Assembly: GCF_027912535.1 (NCBI RefSeq)
Contig: NZ_CP115465.1
Span: 2,460,001-2,524,000 of the forward strand
DNA length: 64,000 bases
Direction: 5' to 3'
DNA from: Brevundimonas sp. NIBR11
Lineage (GTDB): Bacteria > Pseudomonadota > Alphaproteobacteria > Caulobacterales > Caulobacteraceae
The notes below the pieces were generated by a model that was given only the letters and a program-made list of their open reading frames with translations, did not search any database and was not told where the DNA came from. Positions 25,358-34,128 of this stretch are shown piece by piece. The number at the start of each line of letters is the position of its first letter. Position 1 is the first letter of the stretch. A program made the translations under genes and the position numbers.

Positions 25358-27787
25358 TTACGAGCTCCGGCTTGTCGGAGCCTTCCAAGGCTTGAATAGC
25401 CGGTCGCGCAGCCATCTGACTTGGGTCTTGCAGAACACCCAGACCAAGGTCGCAACGAACAACCCCAACGACAGGGTCATCATCACTTCGGTCAACGTCA
25501 GTATGAAATTGGCCCAGGTCAGTTCCGTCGCCCATGTGACTGGATCGACAAGGCGTCTCGGTTCCTGGCTCAGGGTCTCGCCCAAGGTCTTCTCGCCGAT
25601 CCAGTAGAACATCTGACCCGCCCCGAAGACGCCTGTCATACCCAGAAGAACACTCAGTTCCTGGCCACGAGTAGCCTCTGCGGCGTCAAGCCGTCGCTGT
25701 TGTCGACGCGCGAGATCGCGGGCGTGGTCCTCCAGACTTGCGATCGCCAGGACCAGGGCCTCGTTTTTTCGACTGACCCCGCGCAGTTCTTCCAGCTTCC
25801 CGAAGACGACACGTTCGGTGTCGTAGCGGAAGGGATTCGCCTGGCGGTGCAGGTCGTAGCGGCTGAACTTGGCCAGCTTGGCCTGATTGATCGCTATCTC
25901 CGCCCGCCGAAGCCGCTCCTCTTCCGGCAGATTCCTCCATTTGTCCTGGTTGATCGGGGTATCGACCGGAACCCGTCCATCTCCCTCGCCCAAGGGTTCC
26001 TGGCTCTCCAGCGCCCTCATCGCAGCGGTGTCGTCTGGGACCTTGCCGGCGATCAAAGCCTGGATCCGCTCTATCCGAGTCATGGTCTTCTGTTCATGGT
26101 CCCGAGCCAGGAACTCGTTGTGCAACGCCGTGGCGTGGATCAGAAACGCATAAGGGCAGGCGCCGATGTAGTCGTTTCCCGTCTCCAGGCTACGACTCCT
26201 GCGCACATAGGTGATCATCGCCCGGTGGTTGGCGTAGCGGACGAAGAATCGTTCTTCGGTCTGGTCTGAACTGTCGGGATAGAGCGGATCGGTGCTGTCC
26301 AGGATTTCCGACGTGTCCTGGTTCATGAAATCGATGATGTTCTGGTTGAACCCGGCCAGGAACAGATAATCCAGACAGTCCGCTCGGTTCGCCTCGAAGG
26401 CCGGGATATGCGGCCGCACCGGGGCCGGAAGCTTCCGATCGGATTTGGATCGAGAGTTCAGCCGATCGTCGAGGGCGTGCGTTTGTACGCAGAGGCCCGC
26501 TCGCATCGCGGATACCAGCGCCGCCGTCGCCTCGGCGATCTTTTCCGCGTCCCAAGGCGCCGGATCACCTGAAGACCCGACGCCGCCTTTTTCGTCGTCG
26601 GATCCTTCGGGCAGCCGGAGTTCGTCGTCCTTCAGACTCTCCAGGTAATCGGGCCGCTCACAGACCCACTGCCAGTAGGTTTCGTCCAGGCTGACCACAG
26701 GACGGCCCGCGTCTTCCGCATTTTTCACCAGGTCCCGTATCCGAGCCTCATAAGGGGCGTAGCATTCGTCCCTGACCATGGCCTTTCTCGACAGGGGCTC
26801 CCGGCTGTCGTGATCGAACGGCATCAACCGGCCGAAGAACTGCTCGTCGTGCAGCATGAACATGAAGCGCGACTTGGGCGCCGTCAGTCCGGGCACCTCG
26901 ATGAACGGCGCCAGATCGATCAGAGATTCGGTGAAGCTGCGCCCCTTCGCCACCTCGACCGGCAGTTTTCCGTTGGCGGTGAGCTCTTGGCTCAGCCGGG
27001 CGAACAGCACCGCAGCGTCCTCCTCGAAGACCGTCTTCACGAAGGGCCAGAATCTGGATCCCTTCTCCGACCGAAACGCGACCTTGATGTTGTCCAGCGG
27101 ATCGATGCCGAGGTCGTCGTCGAAAACCGTGCGGCCCGTCTTCAGATCGCCCGGCCGGAGCGCGTACTCCTTCGGGGCCGCCAGCTTCTGCAAGAGGGAC
27201 AGGAAATAGTAGGTCGACGGATCGTGGCCCGGGACATCCTTCGTCTCTCCCTTGTCGTAGCTCCCGTAATAGTGGCTGAAGCTCATATGATAGCTGAGCG
27301 CACCGTTGTTGTGGGCCAGCCAGAAGCGGCGCAGCCGCACCTCGCGGTCGTCCGCCAGATTTGGAGGCGAGGCCTCGAACTGAACGCCTTCGGTCGTCCA
27401 GGTCATGGAGGCGGGCATCCTGAAGGCGATGATTTCATGCTTGCGCGCAGCCGCCCTGCCCTCCCGCAGGTTCGACGTCGGCTCATTCGTTGCGGCCAGG
27501 AGGAACTCCTTGACCACGCCCTGGCTTTCGCGGTCCGCGATATCGTTCATCAGGGGATCAATGGCGCTCGCCAAGGCCAGAGAAGGCCAGTGATTCTGCT
27601 GCATTCGGCGAAATATCTCGGGGTCGATGCGCTCGCCGAGCGGGCTCCCGTCCGTGCGCTGCAAGGCCCCGACAACCTTGTCCGCCTCGATGTAGAGGGA
27701 CAAGGTCCAGTAAATCGTGCCCGGGCGGGCCTCCTCGAAGCCCCCCGCAGCAGGTTGTCTCTCTCCCCGCCTGACCGTTTCGCTCAT
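25358..27787 (-). CDS. Unrecognised 809-aa protein with C-terminal two-helix membrane anchor
   Basis: I do not recognise this protein. It has no signal peptide. About 700 cytoplasmic residues include motifs such as ALSYHMSFSHYYGSYD, FMLHDEQFFGRLMPFDHDSR and FLAGFNQNIIDFMNQDTSEI. A charged helical stretch (RLRRAEIAINQAKLAKF, then LEDHARDLARRQQRRLDAAE) leads to two membrane helices around 708-730 and 757-786 and a basic tail. The helix-then-hairpin end recalls CorA-type channels, but the GMN motif is absent. The ATG at 27787 overlaps the stop of the upstream GNAT gene as ATGA, so the two form a coupled pair. Confidence 0.75.
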   Translation of the reverse strand: MSETVRRGERQPAAGGFEEARPGTIYWTLSLYIEADKVVGALQRTDGSPLGERIDPEIFRRMQQNHWPSLALASAIDPLMNDIADRESQGVVKEFLLAATNEPTSNLREGRAAARKHEIIAFRMPASMTWTTEGVQFEASPPNLADDREVRLRRFWLAHNNGALSYHMSFSHYYGSYDKGETKDVPGHDPSTYYFLSLLQKLAAPKEYALRPGDLKTGRTVFDDDLGIDPLDNIKVAFRSEKGSRFWPFVKTVFEEDAAVLFARLSQELTANGKLPVEVAKGRSFTESLIDLAPFIEVPGLTAPKSRFMFMLHDEQFFGRLMPFDHDSREPLSRKAMVRDECYAPYEARIRDLVKNAEDAGRPVVSLDETYWQWVCERPDYLESLKDDELRLPEGSDDEKGGVGSSGDPAPWDAEKIAEATAALVSAMRAGLCVQTHALDDRLNSRSKSDRKLPAPVRPHIPAFEANRADCLDYLFLAGFNQNIIDFMNQDTSEILDSTDPLYPDSSDQTEERFFVRYANHRAMITYVRRSRSLETGNDYIGACPYAFLIHATALHNEFLARDHEQKTMTRIERIQALIAGKVPDDTAAMRALESQEPLGEGDGRVPVDTPINQDKWRNLPEEERLRRAEIAINQAKLAKFSRYDLHRQANPFRYDTERVVFGKLEELRGVSRKNEALVLAIASLEDHARDLARRQQRRLDAAEATRGQELSVLLGMTGVFGAGQMFYWIGEKTLGETLSQEPRRLVDPVTWATELTWANFILTLTEVMMTLSLGLFVATLVWVFCKTQVRWLRDRLFKPWKAPTSRSS

Positions 27788-28689
27788 CCCGCCGTCTCCC
27801 TCGCCAGATCGCGGAAACTGTCGAAGTCCTTGGCGTCGCGGCCCGACCTCAACCACCCCAGGGCCGGCTCCATCCGCAATAACGGCACTGGCGCCGTCCG
27901 GCCGGCAAGGGCCGAGATCTGGCGCGCGGCGTCGCCTCCAACCGGCCCGGCCGCTCCCTTCAACACCGAGATGCCGAAGAAGCTCTGCAAGTGGTCATGC
28001 AGCAGGGCCGCCGGCACCGCGTCGCCCGGATAGTCCACGGCGGCGTAGATCAGGCCGTCGTCCGCCTCCTGGTCGGCCGAAAGGGCGGGCTGGACATAGG
28101 GGAAGTCGACAACCCGCGCCCCGACCCTGGCCCAGATGGCCAGCCGGTCGAGCTGGTCCAGACCGGAATGTTCCGTATCCGCCGCATACTCCTCGGCAGT
28201 CAGGCACAACGGGTCGTTCTGCTCGATGAAGATCGCAGGCGCGGGCGCATCGGGGGCCAGACCCAGCACCGCGGGCGCCAGGGTCCGCACCGCCGTCAGA
28301 CACTGACGCAGCAGACCGCGTCCACGCGCGTCCGCTTCGACATAGACATAGTTGAGCGCCACGCACGCTTGAGCCGACCGGCCATTGCCCACGGCGGTGG
28401 CAAGGAAGTTGATCCCGCCCACACGCTGTCCCGTCTCATCCTCCAGCACGACCACCTGCTCGGACTGGATTCGACCGAAGGCGTGGCGGTGGGTCCGATT
28501 CAGGTCGAGACAGGCCTCGAAGCCGTCCAACTCTTCCCGCTCGTTCGGAAGGACGAAGGCACGATCATAGCCTTCGAAGAAGCGGCCCAGAAGGGGGGAC
28601 GCGCGATCGTCCGTGGATCGCACCGTCACCCCGCCGGGCAGGGCGAAAAACGTCCCTGTCTCATCCGTCCGAATGTCGATCGCCCCCAT
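27784..28689 (-). CDS. GNAT-like protein coupled to the 809-aa membrane protein
   Basis: This 301-aa protein contains a GNAT acetyltransferase core near residues 60-140: VVVLEDETGQRVGGINFLA, then LNYVYVEADARGRGLLRQ, which fits the acetyl-CoA pyrophosphate loop (R/Q-x-x-G-x-G/A). The C-terminal half is not a standard GNAT and carries FIEQNDPLCLTAEEY, HSGLDQLDRLAIWARVGARV and DFPYVQPALSADQ, which look strongly constrained. The substrate is unknown. The ATG at 28689 is used; a TTG two codons earlier is possible. Its TGA overlaps the next gene's ATG. Confidence 0.78.
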   Translation of the reverse strand: MGAIDIRTDETGTFFALPGGVTVRSTDDRASPLLGRFFEGYDRAFVLPNEREELDGFEACLDLNRTHRHAFGRIQSEQVVVLEDETGQRVGGINFLATAVGNGRSAQACVALNYVYVEADARGRGLLRQCLTAVRTLAPAVLGLAPDAPAPAIFIEQNDPLCLTAEEYAADTEHSGLDQLDRLAIWARVGARVVDFPYVQPALSADQEADDGLIYAAVDYPGDAVPAALLHDHLQSFFGISVLKGAAGPVGGDAARQISALAGRTAPVPLLRMEPALGWLRSGRDAKDFDSFRDLARETAG

Positions 28690-28766
28690 GCCCAAGGTCT
28701 GGCATGAGGGCGATATGCTCGCAAGTTATGCGCCGTCGGTCTTCGAAGACCATCCGTCCGCGAGGA

Positions 28767-29378
28767 CTACTGCCCGCTGATCTCGCGAACGGCCTTCATC
28801 AGGGCGTCGACGACCTTCGCCGTCTCCGGCTCCGACCAGTCGCCAGGCTTCATGATCACCGCCTGACGCAGGGTGTGCAGCGCCTCCTTGACCACCTCCG
28901 GCGTCTGTTCACCGGAGATCAGCCGCGCCGCCAGGGCCATGCGCTGCATCACCCCGTCGACGGCCGTGCGGTTCTCGTCCAGCCAGACCTTGCCCTCGTC
29001 GGTCAGGGAAAAGACCCGCTTGCCGGTCGTGTCTTCCACGCCCGCGATGAGGCCCTCGTCGGCCAGCATCGACAGGGTCGGATAGACCACGCCGGGGGAC
29101 GGCGCGTAGGCCCCGCCGAACATCGCCTCGATCGCCTTGATCAGATCGTAGCCGTGACGCGGCTCCTGCTTGATCAGCGCCAGGGCGACGATGCGCAGGT
29201 CGCCCGGGCCGAACATGCGCCGGCCGGGGCCGCCGCGTCCGCCGAACAGTCCGTGACCGCCCAACCGGCCTCGCCCGTGGGTACCACCTTCGCGGCCGCG
29301 ACCTTGACCCGGCCCGCAATGATGATCGCCCTCGCCGAGTTTGCCGTGCCAGCCTGTCTTGTTGTGTCGTCCAAACAT
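28767..29378 (-). CDS. YqjI-like PadR-family metal-responsive regulator
   Basis: This 203-aa transcription factor has a PadR winged helix at residues 55-125 (HGYDLIKAIEAMFGG, SPGVVYPTLSMLADEG, GKRVFSLTDEG). Before it is a Gly/His/Arg-rich extension (GRHNKTGWHGKLGEGDHHCG) like the metal-binding leader of E. coli YqjI, a nickel-responsive PadR repressor. The similarity around DLRIVALALIK and PSPGVVYPTL is close. GAAGGA lies 7 bases before the ATG at 29378; an upstream ATG at 29402 has no ribosome site. Paired GATATATC sites precede it, suggesting autorepression. Confidence 0.88.
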   Translation of the reverse strand: MFGRHNKTGWHGKLGEGDHHCGPGQGRGREGGTHGRGRLGGHGLFGGRGGPGRRMFGPGDLRIVALALIKQEPRHGYDLIKAIEAMFGGAYAPSPGVVYPTLSMLADEGLIAGVEDTTGKRVFSLTDEGKVWLDENRTAVDGVMQRMALAARLISGEQTPEVVKEALHTLRQAVIMKPGDWSEPETAKVVDALMKAVREISGQ

Positions 29379-29408
29379 GAAATGTCCTTCTTCATTTTTC
29401 ATGTCGTG

Positions 29409-29450
29409 AAGATATATCTTAGACCAAGCTGCGCAAGTGGACGATATATC
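29409..29450. promoter_or_regulatory. Paired GATATATC operators between padR-like gene and divergent gene
   Basis: AAGATATATCTT at 29409-29420 is a perfect 12-base palindrome. A second GATATATC lies at 29443-29450; the two centres are 32 bases apart, about three helix turns. The position, 30-70 bases before the regulator start, fits autoregulation and control of the divergent small gene at 29518. Confidence 0.7.
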
Positions 29451-29517
29451 TTTGTTGCTCTCTTAGGAACCGGCCGCGGCGATGCGGCTTTCGTTTTGGC
29501 TGAAACAAGGAGCCGCC

Positions 29518-29754
29518 ATGACCGACCCCAAGCCCGAGACGCCCGAGGCCGTTGAAGCCGAGGACGTGGGCGAACGGCCTGACCTTGGCCGGACGCCGGA
29601 TGCGCTGATCGACGCCCTGACCGGCAGCGGCGTGGGCTCCGACACTCGCGCGGGCTCGCTTCAGGGCGGCGCGGCGACCGGCTCGGACGAGGACCCGGAT
29701 CAGGCCGCCGTGGATCGCGACATTGCTCAGCGCGGCCGAGCGGATAAGTCCTAG
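29518..29754 (+). CDS. Small acidic hypothetical protein divergent from PadR-like regulator
   Basis: This is a 78-aa acidic protein rich in Asp, Glu, Gly and Pro (EAVEAEDVGERPDLGRTPDA) with no membrane segment or signal. It looks disordered and has no recognised domain. AAGGAG stands 6 bases before the ATG. It shares its upstream region with the YqjI-like regulator and its operators, so it may be a target of that regulator. Confidence 0.6.
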   Translation: MTDPKPETPEAVEAEDVGERPDLGRTPDALIDALTGSGVGSDTRAGSLQGGAATGSDEDPDQAAVDRDIAQRGRADKS

Positions 29755-29838
29755 ACGCCGCAGACGGCGCATTGCCTTGCTGCGGCCCCATCGATGGGCC
29801 ACGGTAGGCGAACGAACAGGTCTCGAGGACGACACGGA

Positions 29839-30336
29839 ATGAAGCGTATTCTGGCGGCCATTGCACTGGCGTGCGCGGCCGTACTGCCGGCGGCCTGCAA
29901 CCCCGAGGGTGAAACCCCCGCCGCGGCGGAGACCCCGCCCCCCGCCGAGGCGGCCGAGCGCGCACCGGCCGCATCGACGACAGCCTCCGCCGTACCCGGG
30001 TCTTCTTCCGGCGAACCCGCCGCGCCCGGCGCGCCCTCCTTCGCCGCCCTCTACCCCGGCGCCGTGCTGGATGCTCCAGCTGTCACCGCCAGCAGCGCCT
30101 CAGGCCCCGGCGGTCTGGCGACCTATACGACCGACGCCGACCCGGACGCCGTCATCGCCTTCCACCGCGCCCGCGCCGAGGCCGCCGGTCTGTCCTCCTC
30201 CATGGCCATGAACCAGGGCGACGCCCGCGCCTATGGCGCCACCAGCGCCGACGGCGACGCCAATCTTCAGGTCGTGGCCTCCGCGACCGAGGCCGGGCCG
30301 ACCTCGGTGCAGATCAGCTGGAGCGCCGGCAGATGA
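29839..30336 (+). CDS. Lipoprotein of unknown function
   Basis: This is a 165-aa protein with signal peptide and lipobox (MKRILAAIALACAAVLPAAC), followed by a long Pro/Ala/Ser/Glu-rich linker and a small C-terminal domain (TYTTDADPDAVIAFHRARAE, VQISWSAGR). The end domain looks like a small alpha/beta fold found in periplasmic proteins; no function can be named. Its TGA overlaps the acid phosphatase ATG, so the two are coexpressed. A palindrome CCCATCGATGGG lies upstream at 29787-29798. Confidence 0.7.
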   Translation: MKRILAAIALACAAVLPAACNPEGETPAAAETPPPAEAAERAPAASTTASAVPGSSSGEPAAPGAPSFAALYPGAVLDAPAVTASSASGPGGLATYTTDADPDAVIAFHRARAEAAGLSSSMAMNQGDARAYGATSADGDANLQVVASATEAGPTSVQISWSAGR

Positions 30337-31109
30337 TGCGGGCCCACCTGGTCGCGGCCGCCATCTGCACCGTCGCCGGTCCGGTCGCCGCCCAGGACGC
30401 CCCGGCTTCCTATCTGGACCCCGCCGTCATTCAGGCTCTCGCCGACGCCGTCCCGCCAGCCCCCGCCGCCGGCTCGACCCAGGATCTGGCGGACATCGCC
30501 GCCTCAGACCGGCTGCGCGCGCTGGAGAATACCGATCGCTGGATGCTGGCCACCCGCCACGCCGAACTGCGTCCGGCCCTGGCCCTCGCTCACTTCGACT
30601 GCGCCCTGGGCTTCCGCGTGAGCGCAGAGTATGCGCCACGCCTGGTCTCGATCCTCGAGCGCGTCCTGCACGACGCCAACGAGGCGGCCGAGCTGGCCAA
30701 GGCCCGCGCCTTCCGCCCGCGCCCCGTCGGCGCCGACCTCGAACGGCCCGCCTGCCAGGTCGTGTCCGCGGCCGGTCGCGCCAGCCCCTCCTACCCATCG
30801 GGCAGCGCCACGGTCGGCGCGGCCTATGGCGAGGTGATCGCCGCTCTGGCCCCCGAACACGCCGCAGACGCGACCCGCATCGGCCACGAGATCGGGGTCA
30901 GCCGCCTGGTCTGCGCCATGCACTACGCCTCCGACGTCGCCGAGGGCGAGGCGCTGGGCAAGGCGGCTTTCCAGCGGATCGCCGCGACGCCGGCCTTCCA
31001 GGCCGACGCCGTCGCCGCCCGCGAGGAGATCGCCCGCGCCCGCACCGCCGCCCTGACCAGCCCCGCCTGCGCCGCCGAGCGCGCCGCTTTGGCCGCGCCC
31101 CTGCCCTGA
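30333..31109 (+). CDS. Class A acid phosphatase (PAP2 superfamily)
   Basis: This 258-aa periplasmic phosphatase has a cleavable signal peptide (AAAICTVAGPVAAQ). The class A signature is present in order: KARAFRPRP, SPSYPSGSAT and SRLVCAMHYASDV, which give the Lys/Arg, Ser/His-type and Arg/His catalytic positions of the KX6RP-PSGH-SRX5HX3D pattern. The middle motif reads PSGSAT where many members have PSGHT. It probably releases phosphate from esters outside the inner membrane. It is coupled to the upstream lipoprotein gene (ATGA) and followed after 4 bases by a beta-helix protein. Confidence 0.88.
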   Translation: MMRAHLVAAAICTVAGPVAAQDAPASYLDPAVIQALADAVPPAPAAGSTQDLADIAASDRLRALENTDRWMLATRHAELRPALALAHFDCALGFRVSAEYAPRLVSILERVLHDANEAAELAKARAFRPRPVGADLERPACQVVSAAGRASPSYPSGSATVGAAYGEVIAALAPEHAADATRIGHEIGVSRLVCAMHYASDVAEGEALGKAAFQRIAATPAFQADAVAAREEIARARTAALTSPACAAERAALAAPLP

Positions 31110-31113
31110 GGCT

Positions 31114-32094
31114 ATGCTCACGACCCTGGCCCTGCTGAGCCTTCTGGCTTCGGAGCCGACCGTCGCCCGCGCGTGCTCGTCCGCCGAGGTCGCGGCCCTG
31201 ACCGCGCCCGCGGCGCGCGACGCGCCACCTGTCCGCCTGACCTGTTTCGCTGCGTTGCCCGCCGGACGATCGGTGACGCGTCACCTAGTGTTCGAAGGCG
31301 CCGAGGCGTCTGGCGCCGGGATCGACTGTAACGACGGGTCCATCGGCACACCGGGGGAAGCCAGCACCACGGGCGACCCGACCGTCGCCGTCTGGTCCCG
31401 TCGGGACGGCCAACGCTGGAGCGTCCCCCGGGACGTTCGCCTCGCTCGCTGCACGATCCACGGCAACCTGCGGGCCTGGGGTCTTGGGCGAAACGATATC
31501 GACGGGCTTCGCGCCTCGTCCCGCATGGCCGATCACACACGCAGAACCCAAGCCGCGGCCCCGTCGGGCCTGACGCTGGAAAACGTGACCTTCATCGCCA
31601 CAGGGTCGATCCCCCTCTACATCGGCCCCGGCGTCACCGGCTTCAGGATGACCGGCGGAGGCTTCCGGGGCCGATCGGTGTCGACCGCCATCTATCTGGA
31701 CGCGGAGAGCGCCGGCGCCGTGATCCGAAACGTCTCGTTCAACATCCGCACCGACCGCGAACAGATCGCCATCGATGGCTCGGCTCGCAACCGCATCGAG
31801 GCCAATCGCTTCGAGCTCGGCGGACGGGGCGGCGTCTTCCTGTATCGCAACTGCGGCGAGGACGGCGTCATCCGGCACCAGACACCGTCCGGCAACACGA
31901 TCAGCGGCAACCGCTTCGAGGGCGCGGCTCTGATCCGCCCACAGACGGTCGTGGTCGGCTCACGCGAAGGACGCCGCCGCTACTGTGGCGACGACGCCGG
32001 CTATCCCTTCGGCTCCAGCGAGGACGACGGCGATCACGCCACGGGCAATATCGTTCGCGATAACGCCACGCGCCGCAGAGGCCTGTTCGACTGA
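31114..32094 (+). CDS. Exported right-handed beta-helix protein
   Basis: This 326-aa protein has a short hydrophobic N-terminus (MLTTLALLSLLASEPTVARA) that fits a signal peptide. The middle shows repeated short strands typical of parallel beta-helix proteins: GLTLENVTFIATGSIP, FRMTGGGFRG, AVIRNVSFNIRTD, RNRIEANRFELGGRGG and NTISGNRFEGA. Paired cysteines suggest disulfides. Such folds are often carbohydrate lyases or adhesins, but no catalytic set is evident. It starts 4 bases after the acid phosphatase stop and likely shares its mRNA. Confidence 0.75.
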   Translation: MLTTLALLSLLASEPTVARACSSAEVAALTAPAARDAPPVRLTCFAALPAGRSVTRHLVFEGAEASGAGIDCNDGSIGTPGEASTTGDPTVAVWSRRDGQRWSVPRDVRLARCTIHGNLRAWGLGRNDIDGLRASSRMADHTRRTQAAAPSGLTLENVTFIATGSIPLYIGPGVTGFRMTGGGFRGRSVSTAIYLDAESAGAVIRNVSFNIRTDREQIAIDGSARNRIEANRFELGGRGGVFLYRNCGEDGVIRHQTPSGNTISGNRFEGAALIRPQTVVVGSREGRRRYCGDDAGYPFGSSEDDGDHATGNIVRDNATRRRGLFD

Positions 32095-32098
32095 AGCG

Positions 32099-33954
<1,856 letters not shown>

Positions 33955-33968
33955 AAACTGAGCACTTC

Positions 33969-34002
33969 CTTCGAGAACGACGCGGGCTTCGAGAACGACG
34001 CG
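33969..34002. repeat. Tandem 18-base duplication upstream of aguA
   Basis: CTTCGAGAACGACGCG occurs at 33969-33984 and again at 33987-34002, offset by 18 bases with identical core. It lies 15-48 bases before the aguA ATG, in its leader. It could be a replication slip or a doubled regulatory half-site. Confidence 0.75.
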
Positions 34003-34076
34003 AGACCGCGCCAGATAGCGACCCCCTCCCCCCACTTCAATGCCACGGGGTTGCGGCGGGTCCAGGACAAAGAAAA

Positions 34077-34102
34077 AGGGCGGCCCCGCGAAGGGCCGCC
34101 CT
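34077..34102 (-). terminator. Rho-independent terminator of the TonB receptor gene
   Basis: AGGGCGGCCC at 34077-34086 pairs perfectly with GGGCCGCCCT at 34093-34102 around a 6-base loop. On the minus strand the stem is followed by TTTTTC. It sits 27 bases past the receptor stop, between that gene and aguA. Confidence 0.9.
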
Positions 34103-34128
34103 GATCCGTTTCAGCCTGGAGCCGGTTC

